Shown here one piece after another: positions 15,885 through 24,115 of a stretch of DNA of 54,212 nucleotides. This DNA is from Selenomonadaceae bacterium. GTDB taxonomy: Bacteria; Bacillota; Negativicutes; Selenomonadales; Selenomonadaceae. Below the pieces are notes generated by a model, which was not told where the DNA came from, ran no database searches, and saw only the letters and a program-made list of their open reading frames with translations. Location: assembly GCA_017427545.1 (NCBI GenBank), contig JAFRSO010000068.1:1-54212 (forward strand), in the 5' to 3' direction. How positions within the stretch are numbered: the first letter of the stretch is position 1; every line of letters begins with the position of its first letter. A program made the translations under genes and the position numbers.

Positions 15885-16853
15885 ATGCGGAAGACAATAG
15901 TTGAAATCTTGAAAAAGGCGGGCGACAATTTCATTTCGGGCGAGAGCATCGCAGGTGAACTTAAAGTTTCACGCACCGCCGTCTGGAAGCATATTCAAAA
16001 ACTTCGTGAGGACGGTTACGAAATTTTGAGCAGTGAGCGCAACGGTTACAAGCTCAAAGATGCGCCGGACTTGCTTTTGCCCAGTGAAATTCAAATCGGG
16101 CTTAACACAAAAATTATCGGCTTGGAAATGGAATATAAACCTTCCATCGATTCGACCAATCAGCTTGCAAAAAAATTGGCGTATCATGGCGCGGCGGACG
16201 GTACAATCGTTGTCGCTGAAGAGCAAACCGGCGGTAAAGGTCGGCTTGACAGAAAATTTTTTTCTCCACGCGGCAAGGGCATTTGGTTTTCAGTGATTCT
16301 GCGACCGAATCTTTTGCCCAAAGACGCCCCGAAATGTACACTCATGGCGGCAGTTGCCGTTGCCGAAGCAATGAAGCGTTTCAATCTCAAAGCCGAAATT
16401 AAATGGCCGAATGATATCATGCATGACGGGCGAAAACTCGTCGGCATTTTGACGGAGATGACCGGCGAGATCGGCAAAATTTCTTATATCGTTATCGGCG
16501 TCGGCATTAACGTCAATATCAAACGCAAAGAATTTCCGAAAGACCTTCGGGACGTTGCCGCCTCATTGTCGGAGTTGACCGGCGATGAAATTTCCCGCGT
16601 GAAACTTTTCCGCGCAGTGCTTGAAGAATTCGATAAACTTTACTGCAAAATCAACAAGTCGGGTTTTGATGAAATTCTCAAGCTCTGGAGAAAATACAAC
16701 ATCACGCTCGGCAAAAATATTCGCGTCATATCGGCGAGTGACGGCAAAAGTTTCACCGGCAAAGCTATTGATTTGAACGCTGACGGCGCGCTTATCGTCG
16801 AAACTAAATCAGGCCTCAAAGCGGTTTACGCGGGAGACGTTTCAATTCGTTAG
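15885..16853 (+). CDS. birA: bifunctional biotin ligase and repressor BirA
   Basis: BirA attaches biotin to carboxylase carrier domains and can repress biotin genes. A winged helix-turn-helix occupies residues about 1-65 (SGESIAGELKVSRTAVWKHI). The ligase domain follows, with SIDSTNQLAKKLA, the biotin-AMP loop TGGKGRLDRKFFSP in place of the usual GRGRxxR, and IKWPNDIMHDGRKLVGIL. The C-terminal SH3-like domain contains GKNIRVISASDGKSFTG. The protein has 322 residues. ATG 15885 is chosen over ATG 15879 for its spacing to GAGGTG. Confidence 0.95.
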   Translation: MRKTIVEILKKAGDNFISGESIAGELKVSRTAVWKHIQKLREDGYEILSSERNGYKLKDAPDLLLPSEIQIGLNTKIIGLEMEYKPSIDSTNQLAKKLAYHGAADGTIVVAEEQTGGKGRLDRKFFSPRGKGIWFSVILRPNLLPKDAPKCTLMAAVAVAEAMKRFNLKAEIKWPNDIMHDGRKLVGILTEMTGEIGKISYIVIGVGINVNIKRKEFPKDLRDVAASLSELTGDEISRVKLFRAVLEEFDKLYCKINKSGFDEILKLWRKYNITLGKNIRVISASDGKSFTGKAIDLNADGALIVETKSGLKAVYAGDVSIR

Positions 16854-16866
16854 GACTTGAAAATTA

Positions 16867-18219
16867 ATGAAATTCAACGCAAGAGATCTAGACATGCTCC
16901 ACGGTTCGCTGTGGGACAAGATAATTTTATTCGCATTACCGCTTGCGATAACGGGCGTCATGCAACAACTTTTGAACGCGGCGGACGTCGTGACGCTCGG
17001 CAAATTCGTCGGCAAACATGCAATGGCGGCGGTCGGCAACAACATTTCAATGGTCGGACTTATCAGCAGCTTGATGATGGGTTTGAGTCTCGGCGCAAAT
17101 GTCGTTATCGCACAAAATATCGGTGCAAAGAGAATTGACCGTGCTCACTCGGCAGTAAGCACGGCATTTGTTTTGGCGATAGCGGCGGGAATTTTTTTCT
17201 GCATACTCGCGGAATTTTTAGTCGCGCCGATTTTTTATTTCCTTGAAGTGCCGTCAAGCGTCGTCGATATGGCGGAAACTTACCTGCGAATTTTTTTACT
17301 TAGTCTGCCCGCGATAAGTCTCTACAATTTTCAAGCGGCGATTTTCCGCAGCAAAGGTGACACTCGCACGCCGTTGATAGCATTGGCACTTGCCAGCGGC
17401 GTGAATATTTTGCTGAACTTGCTGTTCGTCCTGCAATTCGATTGGGGGGTTGCGGGAGTGGCGGCGGCTACAGTCATTGCCAACGTCGTCAGCGCGATAA
17501 TTTTATTCCACGAACTCTTGAAAGCTGAAGGCGTCATAAAACTTCATTTGAACGCGCTGATTGTCGACCGGGAAGAACTCTTCGAGATTGTGCGAATCGG
17601 ATTGCCGGCCGGGATTCAAGGCATGGTATTTTCGCTGTCGAATTTGCTGATTCAAGCGGCGATAAATTCACTCGGCGCGGACGCAATGGCGGCATCAGCT
17701 GCGGCGTTCACGATTGAAATTAACGTCTTCTGCGTCGTTAATGCTTTTGGACAAGCGGCTACGACCTTCGTCGGACAAAATTACGGCGCGGGAAATATTC
17801 AACGTTGCAAGCGGGCGACTTGGGTATCAATGGGTTTGAGCGCAATTTTCATGCAGACGCTGTGTTGTATAATTTTATTTTTCGCCGAAGAATTTTTGAG
17901 CCTCTTCAACAGCGACCCCGAAGTTATCCGCCTCGGAGTTATTCGATTATGGTATATCGTCCTGCCGGAACTGATTAACGTCATCATGGAAGGTTTATCG
18001 GGAGCCTTGCGCGGCTACGGAATTTCAATGACGCCCGCCGTGATAACTTTAATCTGCGTATGTGGAACGCGTGTTATTTGGGTATTTACGGCTTTCAGAC
18101 ATATTCCAACTTACGCAACGTTAATGGCGGTCTATCCTATCAGCTGGTTCATAACGGCAATATTTTTAATCGCAGCATATTCCTATCACATGAAACGCTT
18201 AAAACCTGCACGGTCATAA
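16867..18219 (+). CDS. MATE family efflux transporter
   Basis: This 450-residue membrane protein has about 12 hydrophobic segments and the two-fold MATE repeat. In the first half LWDKIILFALPLAITGVMQQ and LNAADVVTLGKFVG are typical; in the second half VRIGLPAGIQGMVFSLSNLL and NAFGQAATTFVGQNYGAG. It belongs to the NorM/DinF-like group that exports cationic compounds using Na+ or H+. It starts 13 bases after birA and is likely in the same transcript. The substrate cannot be predicted. Confidence 0.93.
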   Translation: MKFNARDLDMLHGSLWDKIILFALPLAITGVMQQLLNAADVVTLGKFVGKHAMAAVGNNISMVGLISSLMMGLSLGANVVIAQNIGAKRIDRAHSAVSTAFVLAIAAGIFFCILAEFLVAPIFYFLEVPSSVVDMAETYLRIFLLSLPAISLYNFQAAIFRSKGDTRTPLIALALASGVNILLNLLFVLQFDWGVAGVAAATVIANVVSAIILFHELLKAEGVIKLHLNALIVDREELFEIVRIGLPAGIQGMVFSLSNLLIQAAINSLGADAMAASAAAFTIEINVFCVVNAFGQAATTFVGQNYGAGNIQRCKRATWVSMGLSAIFMQTLCCIILFFAEEFLSLFNSDPEVIRLGVIRLWYIVLPELINVIMEGLSGALRGYGISMTPAVITLICVCGTRVIWVFTAFRHIPTYATLMAVYPISWFITAIFLIAAYSYHMKRLKPARS

Positions 18220-18318
18220 TTATTGGAGCGCGGCGAACTGCTTTAAATTTGTCGTAATGTCAAGCGCGTCAACAGGATGCAACGTCACGTTGCCCCGCGA
18301 GAGCTTGAAAAAATTTCT

Positions 18319-18349
18319 CCTCGTCGAATGTGGACGAGGATTTTTTTTA
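18319..18349 (+). terminator. rho-independent terminator after the MATE gene
   Basis: CCTCGTC pairs with GACGAGG around a 7-base loop, followed by eight T. Between the MATE stop and this hairpin there is also a perfect small palindrome, GCAACGT-C-ACGTTGC, near 18278-18292. Confidence 0.85.
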
Positions 18350-18382
18350 ATCAGAAAATAATTTTCAGCCGAAAAATTTTGC

Positions 18383-18411
18383 TTGCAAATGGGAAGGCGG
18401 TTTGGTATTAT
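18383..18411 (+). promoter_or_regulatory. promoter of the TadG-like gene
   Basis: TTGCAA at 18383-18388 and TATTAT at 18406-18411 are 17 bases apart and 47 bases before the start codon. Confidence 0.6.
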
Positions 18412-18458
18412 CAGCTAAAATCATTTCATAAAATTTTCATTGAAGGAAGTATAGATTT

Positions 18459-20987
18459 ATGCAGCACGGCAAATTTTTCTCCAAAGCCATTCAATTAAAG
18501 GAAAATGTCCTGCAATACGGGCAAGCAATGGTTTTATTTGCATTATTCGTCCCGACGCTTTTTATATTCGCGGGAATGGGGCTTGACCTCGGCTGGTATT
18601 ATTTGAACGTGTCGCGGCTACAAAATGCGGCGGACGCTGCAGCTGTTGCCGGGGCACGTGAATTGGCAAATTTTCATTCCATTGCCGAAGAGTACGACAT
18701 TACGCTTGTCGACAACAAATTTGCCGCATATCCCGAACTCGACATTGACATTGAAACTGCGCCGGGCGATAAGGTTGCCGCCGAATATGCGCGAAAAAAT
18801 CTGTCGTCGGACGAGGTAGCTGAGGCACTCAAAGACGATTACGGAAATATTTACTCTTACACGATGACGGATAATTGGAGCGAAGATAAAAGCTCTGAAG
18901 TTACGATGACGCCTTACTTGGGGCATGATGGCGAGAATTTTTATTACGTCGTCTATCTCGTCGAAAATATCAAACATTTTTTTATGGCGGGAAGATATGA
19001 GCCGATGTCAGCACCCGTCGTGGCAGTTGCGATGGTGTCGAAAAAAAACGGTAACAGCGGCGCGGTCATTGATATTTTGGGCAGCAAGACATTGTTGCTT
19101 GACGCGAACGGTGACGGGGCGACTTTGACTGATGAAAACGGCAATTCGGGCAAGACTCAAAGAAATGTTGCCGTGACTGCAAAGGAAGACAATTCCGGCT
19201 ATGAAGATACTCCGTTGCCCACCGCAAGCAACATAAATCTTTACAGAGACGGCTACACTTTTACCGGCTGGAATACAAAACCTGACGGCTCCGGCACAAA
19301 CTTTTCCAACGGCAAAAATTTCACGTCCGACGAAATTACTTCCCTCTTCGGGAACAATGACAGCGTGATTCTTTATGCGCAATGGGAAAAGAAAACGATT
19401 TACATTGCGGGCGATTCGCTTTACAACGCCATGAAAGGCAATTCTACGGAAGGTACCAAAGGCCTTGAAGAACTCATGACTTATAACACGTGGGTAGCGA
19501 TTCAAAAGCTTGGCAAAGAGAATACATACGGCGTTTATCCTGACGGCGGCGGCTCGATTTACAACGGCGGCTATTTCCGCACGGAGACGACCAATATTAA
19601 TTCAAGCGTGACTTCAAGCAAGTCAAATAATTTTAATATCTTTCTCGACCTCGGCTCCGATTTGATGTACAACAACAATGCTAACAGCAGCGGCTACGGT
19701 CTGTTCAAATATTCTTGGGACGTGTCCGACATTTTGAACTACAGCAGCACGCTTGCATCAATCGTCGCGGCAAAAAATTCAAACGTGTCAAACAATCCGA
19801 ATTTGACTTACAACTTTACGAACAATTCAAAGCTCTCGAAGGCCGACGCCATTAAGTACAGGGTGCACACGAGTTTTAACATTAACTCAACGTGGGCTGT
19901 CCGCACGAAATATTACAACAACTCCAACGCCACTTACACTTCGGAAAAATACGTCGCTTATTTCCGAGAATGTTTGACGACCGTTTTAAATGCTCTTGCT
20001 AAAAAATACGGCACGAGTAAAAAAATTTCCGCCATGACGAATTTATCCGCTGACGTTGACGCGATTATTGAGGGCAATAACGGCATCCCGATAGCTTACA
20101 AAGATTATCTGAAAAATTTTATCAGCAACTACTCAACCTACACGCTTTCAAGCAAAAATATCAGCACCATTGTAAGCAACTGCAACCCCGCAACGTTGAT
20201 TCCGAGTACTGATCCGCTTTATGTTCGCATTGAGGGCGAGGAGTTGAATGAGGCTGACGGCGACAGGCAAAATACGACCGTCCGCCAAATGTTTATCAAC
20301 GTGAACACTTCCAACACAAGTTCAAGTGCCCGACCGCTGATTATCTTTTACGAAGGCCCCGACCGCGGACTTACGGAAGGCGTCGACGATACGGACAAAA
20401 ATTCTTCTCAAAGCGGCTCTCCGAAACAAGCTTATCCGAATTTATCTTGGCGCGATTCAAAACCCGTGATTCTGAATTTGAACGCTGACTTTCGCGGAAT
20501 TTTATTCGCGCCGAACAGCCCCGTCGTCATCAACGGCAACGGCAAAAATTTTTACGGCTTCGTCGTGGCGAAAGAATTTGTCCGCGTGACGACTGAAAGT
20601 GATTACACCAATAGCAACGGCAGATATTTTGACAACAGCGGCAAGGAATGGTTCAAAAGTTCGCAGACCTCGAACGGCATAACGAATACGGTTTTTGTCG
20701 ATCAATGGGGTAACGTCGACACGCGTCCGCTTGAAAATGCAACTCGTCCTCTCGGTTCAAATGAAACTTTAGCGGGCGTATCGATTGAAAGCGCGATTAC
20801 CGCTTATAAGGCGCAACACTCGGATAAAGAAGTCGTCTACAAAATGAGCGCGTTCAATCTCGGCAACAATTCTCATTACGATTGGTTTGACGTTCCCGAA
20901 CTTAAAAGAAATGTTTACACTTACTTGAACGCCAAAAACTCCGTCGACATGTTCTTCACGACGATACGTTCAAGATGGGTGACCTGA
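18459..20987 (+). CDS. large TadG-like surface protein with InlB-type repeat
   Basis: The 842-residue protein has a TadE/TadG-like N-terminus: one membrane helix (MVLFALFVPTLFIFAGMGLD) followed by GWYYLNVSRLQNAADAAAVA, the region that anchors Tad pilus assembly proteins. Around residues 258-312 there is a Listeria-Bacteroides type repeat (GYTFTGWNTKPDGSGT ... LYAQWEK). A long extracellular part follows, rich in Asn, Ser and Tyr. Near the end FRGILFAPNSPVVINGNGKN and FYGFVVAKEFVRVTT are shared with the second TadG-like gene at 50341-52794. No other tad genes are nearby. GAAGGAAG precedes ATG 18459. Confidence 0.85.
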   Translation: MQHGKFFSKAIQLKENVLQYGQAMVLFALFVPTLFIFAGMGLDLGWYYLNVSRLQNAADAAAVAGARELANFHSIAEEYDITLVDNKFAAYPELDIDIETAPGDKVAAEYARKNLSSDEVAEALKDDYGNIYSYTMTDNWSEDKSSEVTMTPYLGHDGENFYYVVYLVENIKHFFMAGRYEPMSAPVVAVAMVSKKNGNSGAVIDILGSKTLLLDANGDGATLTDENGNSGKTQRNVAVTAKEDNSGYEDTPLPTASNINLYRDGYTFTGWNTKPDGSGTNFSNGKNFTSDEITSLFGNNDSVILYAQWEKKTIYIAGDSLYNAMKGNSTEGTKGLEELMTYNTWVAIQKLGKENTYGVYPDGGGSIYNGGYFRTETTNINSSVTSSKSNNFNIFLDLGSDLMYNNNANSSGYGLFKYSWDVSDILNYSSTLASIVAAKNSNVSNNPNLTYNFTNNSKLSKADAIKYRVHTSFNINSTWAVRTKYYNNSNATYTSEKYVAYFRECLTTVLNALAKKYGTSKKISAMTNLSADVDAIIEGNNGIPIAYKDYLKNFISNYSTYTLSSKNISTIVSNCNPATLIPSTDPLYVRIEGEELNEADGDRQNTTVRQMFINVNTSNTSSSARPLIIFYEGPDRGLTEGVDDTDKNSSQSGSPKQAYPNLSWRDSKPVILNLNADFRGILFAPNSPVVINGNGKNFYGFVVAKEFVRVTTESDYTNSNGRYFDNSGKEWFKSSQTSNGITNTVFVDQWGNVDTRPLENATRPLGSNETLAGVSIESAITAYKAQHSDKEVVYKMSAFNLGNNSHYDWFDVPELKRNVYTYLNAKNSVDMFFTTIRSRWVT

Positions 20988-21026
20988 TTAGTGGTTAGAA
21001 TTTTTCTAACAGCTAGCAGCTAAAAA
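20988..21026. repeat. TTAG/CTAG-rich string after the TadG-like gene
   Basis: Directly after the stop codon comes TTAGTGGTTAGAATTTTTCT and then AACAGCTAGCAGCTAA, a short imperfect hairpin. It belongs to the same TTAG/CTAG family seen at 14183-14252 and 39408-39466. Confidence 0.45.
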
Positions 21027-21062
21027 AATCCCCTCCGAAAGTAGAAGGGGATTAATTTTTTT
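21027..21062. terminator. AATCCCC/GGGGATT terminator hairpin, left copy
   Basis: AATCCCCT pairs with AGGGGATT around CCGAAAGTAGA, with an A-run before and a T-run after, so it can act in both directions. An almost identical hairpin lies at 21578-21614, on the other side of the tiny-peptide island. Confidence 0.75.
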
Positions 21063-21249
21063 ACTGCGATTGTTCCCGGTCGTCGAGAAATTTTTTGCAA
21101 GCGTCCTTGTCACCGTATTTGACGAGTTTGGCGAAACGTTGGATCAATTCCCATTCGTCGGGATAAGCGCGCATTTGTCTTGGAGCACGGGTACCTTCGG
21201 GCTTTCGCCAACCAAGTGGCTTGCCGCCGTAACGAACTCCCTTAGCCAT
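21061..21249 (-). CDS. small basic protein, function unknown
   Basis: The 62-residue product MAKGVRYGGKPLGWRKPEGT... is basic in its first third and has a helical second half (YPDEWELIQRFAKLVKYGDK). It looks like a genuine small cytoplasmic, perhaps nucleic-acid-binding, protein. Its ATG overlaps the stop of a 27-codon membrane peptide upstream, so translation is likely coupled, which would explain the missing ribosome binding site. The stop codon lies next to the terminator hairpin at 21027-21062. Confidence 0.6.
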   Translation of the reverse strand: MAKGVRYGGKPLGWRKPEGTRAPRQMRAYPDEWELIQRFAKLVKYGDKDACKKFLDDREQSQ

Positions 21250-21325
21250 GACGCAAGACCATGTAGAGGGTATAGCACGAAATGCCCAGTGCTACGAGGC
21301 TGATGATTAGAGTTAAAGCTTGCAT
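21242..21325 (-). CDS. 27-residue membrane peptide
   Basis: The frame encodes MQALTLIISLVALGISCYTL followed by YMVLRHG: one hydrophobic helix with a short basic end. Its TAA overlaps the ATG of the 62-residue gene. A GGAGGGGAG lies about 20 bases before the ATG, farther than usual, so a non-standard start slightly upstream is possible. The size and charge pattern fit type I toxin peptides and small membrane regulators. It could also be a leader peptide for the gene behind it. Confidence 0.45.
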   Translation of the reverse strand: MQALTLIISLVALGISCYTLYMVLRHG

Positions 21326-21348
21326 GTTATTTGCACGAATGATATACT
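21320..21348 (+). promoter_or_regulatory. promoter converging on the 37-residue peptide gene
   Basis: On the plus strand TTGCAT (21320-21325) and TATACT (21343-21348) are 17 bases apart. A transcript from it would start near 21355 and run antisense into the 3' end of the peptide gene at 21395-21508. Confidence 0.5.
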
Positions 21349-21394
21349 CCCCTCCAAAGAGGGGGCGGAGGCTTATCCCCCCGCCTAGCGTGTG

Positions 21395-21508
21395 TTACTT
21401 ACGACGATTCTTTTTCGCTACTTTGTACATCAGGATTGCTGTGACGAGCTGAATCACTGCTGTTGCGAAACGAATAACCGTCTCAAGCACGTCGCCAATA
21501 TCATCCAT
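21395..21508 (-). CDS. 37-residue hydrophobic peptide, type I toxin-like
   Basis: MDDIGDVLETVIRFATAVIQ is followed by LVTAILMYKVAKKNRRK: a short acidic N-terminus, a single membrane helix and a strongly basic tail. This is the profile of TxpA/BsrG or holin-like type I toxins, but no specific family is claimed. AAGGAGGTG lies 7 bases before the ATG and a promoter with 17-base spacing lies just upstream. The longer upstream frame through the promoter and terminator is not credible. A convergent promoter faces its 3' end. Confidence 0.6.
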   Translation of the reverse strand: MDDIGDVLETVIRFATAVIQLVTAILMYKVAKKNRRK

Positions 21509-21534
21509 GCAACCCACCTCCTTTCGATGCTTGA

Positions 21535-21563
21535 ATTTTATCAAGGGCAATTTATTTTGTCTA
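21535..21563 (-). promoter_or_regulatory. promoter of the 37-residue peptide gene
   Basis: TAGACA (21563-21558) and TAAAAT (21540-21535) on the minus strand have 17-base spacing and lie 27 bases before the start codon. Confidence 0.6.
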
Positions 21564-21577
21564 TACTTAACAGTAAA

Positions 21578-21614
21578 AATCCCCCTCCGAAAGTGGAAGG
21601 GGATTAATTTTTTT
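21578..21614. terminator. AATCCCC/GGGGATT terminator hairpin, right copy
   Basis: AATCCCCCTCC pairs with GGAAGGGGATT around GAAAGT, followed by TTTTTTT on the plus strand and with an A-run before it. It differs from the copy at 21027 by few bases. It also ends the minus-strand ndh-fsa transcript. Confidence 0.75.
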
Positions 21615-21623
21615 CGATAAACT

Positions 21624-22307
21624 TTATTGGAAGTCAAGCATGGTTTTATCTTTGCCGGCGAATGATTCAAAGTCCGTGATGAAATTTTCAACGGCGTCAA
21701 CAATCGCTGAATTTTTAATCAGCGCGGAAAAAATTTCGGGCGCAATGGTCGCCGCACTCACACCGCACTTGCACAGCTCCAAAACTTGTTGAGAATTTTT
21801 GAAACTCGCCGCGATAACTTCGGTCTCCATGCGGTTGCTTGAAAAAATTTGCTGAATCTCTTGAGCAACTCTTAAACCGTTGAAGCCCATATTGTCAATC
21901 CTGTTGACGTAAGGAGCTGCATAACTCGCGCCGCATTGCCCCGCAATAAAAGCTTGCATAGGCGTATAAATCGCGGTCGCCGTGAATAAAATTTCCGTCG
22001 TGTCGACCAAAATTTTCATCGCCTTGAAACCTTCGGGAATGGCGGGAATTTTCACGTAAGTATTTGAGCCTAAAATTTCGACGATATGGCGCGCCTCGTC
22101 AACAATTTTTTCTGCGCGACGGCTGACGGCTTGAACGTGAAGATCAGCGTCCTCACCGATAAAGTTGCGGATTTCTTTCAGCGTGTCGAAGGGATTGCCG
22201 CCGACTTTGGAAAGGATTGTCGGATTGGTCGTCACGCCGCTAACGGGGAAGTATTCGTAAATTTTTTTTATCTCGTCGATTCGGGCATCATCAATCAAAA
22301 GCTTCAT
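21624..22307 (-). CDS. fsa: transaldolase-like fructose-6-phosphate aldolase
   Basis: The protein has 227 residues, the length of the short transaldolase/FSA group. The Schiff-base Lys lies in NTYVKIPAIPEGFKAMKIL. Other conserved blocks are SGVTTNPTILSKVGG near the start, and TATAIYTPMQAFIAGQCGAS and YAAPYVNRIDNMGFNGL. These enzymes either shuttle dihydroxyacetone units in the pentose phosphate pathway or cleave fructose 6-phosphate; sequence alone does not decide. ATG 22307 is chosen over GTG 22316 because GGGGTGA overlaps the latter. It follows ndh by 15 bases. Confidence 0.9.
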   Translation of the reverse strand: MKLLIDDARIDEIKKIYEYFPVSGVTTNPTILSKVGGNPFDTLKEIRNFIGEDADLHVQAVSRRAEKIVDEARHIVEILGSNTYVKIPAIPEGFKAMKILVDTTEILFTATAIYTPMQAFIAGQCGASYAAPYVNRIDNMGFNGLRVAQEIQQIFSSNRMETEVIAASFKNSQQVLELCKCGVSAATIAPEIFSALIKNSAIVDAVENFITDFESFAGKDKTMLDFQ

Positions 22308-22322
22308 CTGAATCACCCCGAA

Positions 22323-23594
22323 TCACTTTTTAGGATCAAGGCTGATGTTCGTGATGATTCGTCCGAGTCGCGCACTTGTCAAGAAGTTCAACGCCCATTT
22401 GAAGAAAACCGTCATGTTCGTATAAACGCCCGCCAATCTCATCAAGTGGACGAGCATCCATGCGCACCACGCCATAAAGCCCGTCATCTTCGGACTGCCG
22501 ACGACAGCTTCACCGCGTCCGATTGTCGCCATTGCTCCGAGATCTTTATATTTGAATTTCTCAAGATTTGTTTCGCCCTTGATGAGTTTCATGATATTTT
22601 TGTGCGCAACTTTTGCCTGTTGAGTGGCAACCGGTGCTACCGTCGGGAGGGGACGTTTCATATCGCCATGCATGAACGCCGCGCAGTCACCGATAGCGAA
22701 AACATTTTTATGAACCGCGCCGCGCACCATCAAATCTTCCTCAATCCAAATGCGTCCGTCACGAGCACATTCGCCGCCACAATCTTTCATCATGTCGACA
22801 GCACGCACTCCCGCCGCCCAAATGACAGTCGTCGTCGGAATTTTAACGCCGCTCTTGAGTGTCAAAACGTCACCGTCATAATCGACAACCTGCGTGTTGA
22901 GCATGACTTCGATACCTTTTTTCTCCAGGACTTTAACGGTATGTTGCTGAAGTTCTTCGGGGAGCATGGGCAAAAGTCGCGGCGTCGCCTCAATCAATTT
23001 TATGCTCACGTCGTTGAAGTCAAGCAGGTGGAATTCTTTTTTCTGAATCGCAATCAACTCGGCAATCGCGCCTGCCTCTTCGACACCTGTCGGGCCGCCG
23101 CCTACTACTACAAAAGTCATACGCTTTTTACGATCTTCGGGCGTGCGATAAGGTTTTTCTGCGCGCTCAAATTCGTGGATAACGTGGTTGCGGATATGAA
23201 CAGCCTCTTGCAAAGTCTTCATGCCGAAAGAATGTTCTTCGACACTTTTCATCCCGAAAAAGTTAGTCGTCGCGCCCGCCGCAAGTACTAAGTAATCGTA
23301 ATGAATTTCGCCGTGATTGGTTATGACAACGTCGCGTTCCTGATCGACGCCTTGAGCCTTCGCCATGTAAAGGTTGACATTTTTGTTGTCGCGAAAGAAA
23401 GCTCGAATCGGATAGGCAATTTCGCCGGTCTCCAAAACTGAAGTCGAAACCTGATACAAAAGCGGTTGGAACAGGTGAAAATTATGACGGTCGATTATGG
23501 TGACCTCGACGTTTTCTTTGGCGAAGAGCTGACCGATTTTTATTCCGCCGAAGCCGCCGCCCACGATTACTATATGGGGCTTGCCATTAATCAT
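22323..23594 (-). CDS. ndh: type II NADH:quinone oxidoreductase (NDH-2)
   Basis: This single-subunit, non-pumping NADH dehydrogenase sits on the inner face of the membrane and reduces quinones. The FAD-binding GxGxxG is in IVIVGGGFGGIKIGQLFA, the NADH-binding one in FVVVGGGPTGVEEAGAIAEL, and the quinone-site neighbourhood is VAPVATQQAKVAHKNI. The C-terminal part is amphipathic, as expected for membrane attachment. The protein has 423 residues. AGGAGG precedes ATG 23594 and a promoter lies at 23731-23758. Confidence 0.93.
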   Translation of the reverse strand: MINGKPHIVIVGGGFGGIKIGQLFAKENVEVTIIDRHNFHLFQPLLYQVSTSVLETGEIAYPIRAFFRDNKNVNLYMAKAQGVDQERDVVITNHGEIHYDYLVLAAGATTNFFGMKSVEEHSFGMKTLQEAVHIRNHVIHEFERAEKPYRTPEDRKKRMTFVVVGGGPTGVEEAGAIAELIAIQKKEFHLLDFNDVSIKLIEATPRLLPMLPEELQQHTVKVLEKKGIEVMLNTQVVDYDGDVLTLKSGVKIPTTTVIWAAGVRAVDMMKDCGGECARDGRIWIEEDLMVRGAVHKNVFAIGDCAAFMHGDMKRPLPTVAPVATQQAKVAHKNIMKLIKGETNLEKFKYKDLGAMATIGRGEAVVGSPKMTGFMAWCAWMLVHLMRLAGVYTNMTVFFKWALNFLTSARLGRIITNISLDPKK

Positions 23595-23730
23595 TTCAAA
23601 AAAACCTCCTGAAACTCGTAGTGAAATTTTTAACTTAACGGGCTAAAATTATTTCGGGATGATTTCCCGTCTCTATCGTACAAATTTATAACTGCTCTTG
23701 CCACAACCCCCTAACCCGTTGTCTTTGAGT

Positions 23731-23758
23731 ATGATAACATAATCTTGATAAATTTCAA
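23731..23758 (-). promoter_or_regulatory. promoter of ndh-fsa
   Basis: TTGAAA (23758-23753) and TATCAT (23736-23731) on the minus strand, spaced by 16 bases, would give a leader of about 130 bases. The leader has no riboswitch I recognise. Confidence 0.5.
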
Positions 23759-23871
23759 TAGGCGGGGGATTGTATACAGCTGAAATTTTTGGATTATGTC
23801 ATTTGCAGTAGCGGACAACTTTTAACATCGTTGCGGCTTGCGAAAAAAATTGCTGTGTTGTAGACTGCGAT
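23759..23871. other. gene-free stretch between ndh promoter and repeat copy A
   Basis: The intergenic region between ndh and folD is 521 bases long. Apart from the ndh leader and promoter and the modular repeat, I see no coding frame or clear structure in this part; it includes a GTATAC palindrome near 23773. Confidence 0.5.
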
Positions 23872-24064
23872 TGAACTACTTTTCTTTGCGAGTTAACTAC
23901 TTTTCTTTGCTCGTCCAAAGAAAAGTAGCAAAAGAAAGGACGCCTCGCAGGGGCGTTAATCGCTCATAGTTTTAACGTTGCGATTACCCGTAAGCAGGTG
24001 TTGCCCGCGGACTTCGCATCACGCTCAGTGCGCGGGCGTGGCCGTCATCCTTGACGGCCTCAAG
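23872..24064 (+). repeat. modular hairpin repeat, copy A
   Basis: In order: a half unit TACTTTTCTTTGCG; hairpin 1, CTACTTTTCTTTG/CAAAGAAAAGTAG; CGCC-loop-GGCG; a TAATCGC/GCGATTA pair; hairpin 4 of the GCCCGCG/CGCGGGC type; and the final GCCGTCA-TCCT-TGACGGC hairpin. It ends about 50 bases before the folD start. The folD -10 box (TATAAT, 24091) lies just after it. Confidence 0.85.
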
Positions 24065-24115
24065 TGAGTTCAGTTTAGTTCAGTTTATTTTATAATCTAA
24101 ACGGAGGTTCAAATT

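Noticed and set aside
22086..23291. A 401-codon open frame on the plus strand
   Set aside because: It is antisense to fsa and ndh, whose motifs are unambiguous, and its translation is rich in His, Arg and Phe with no family pattern.
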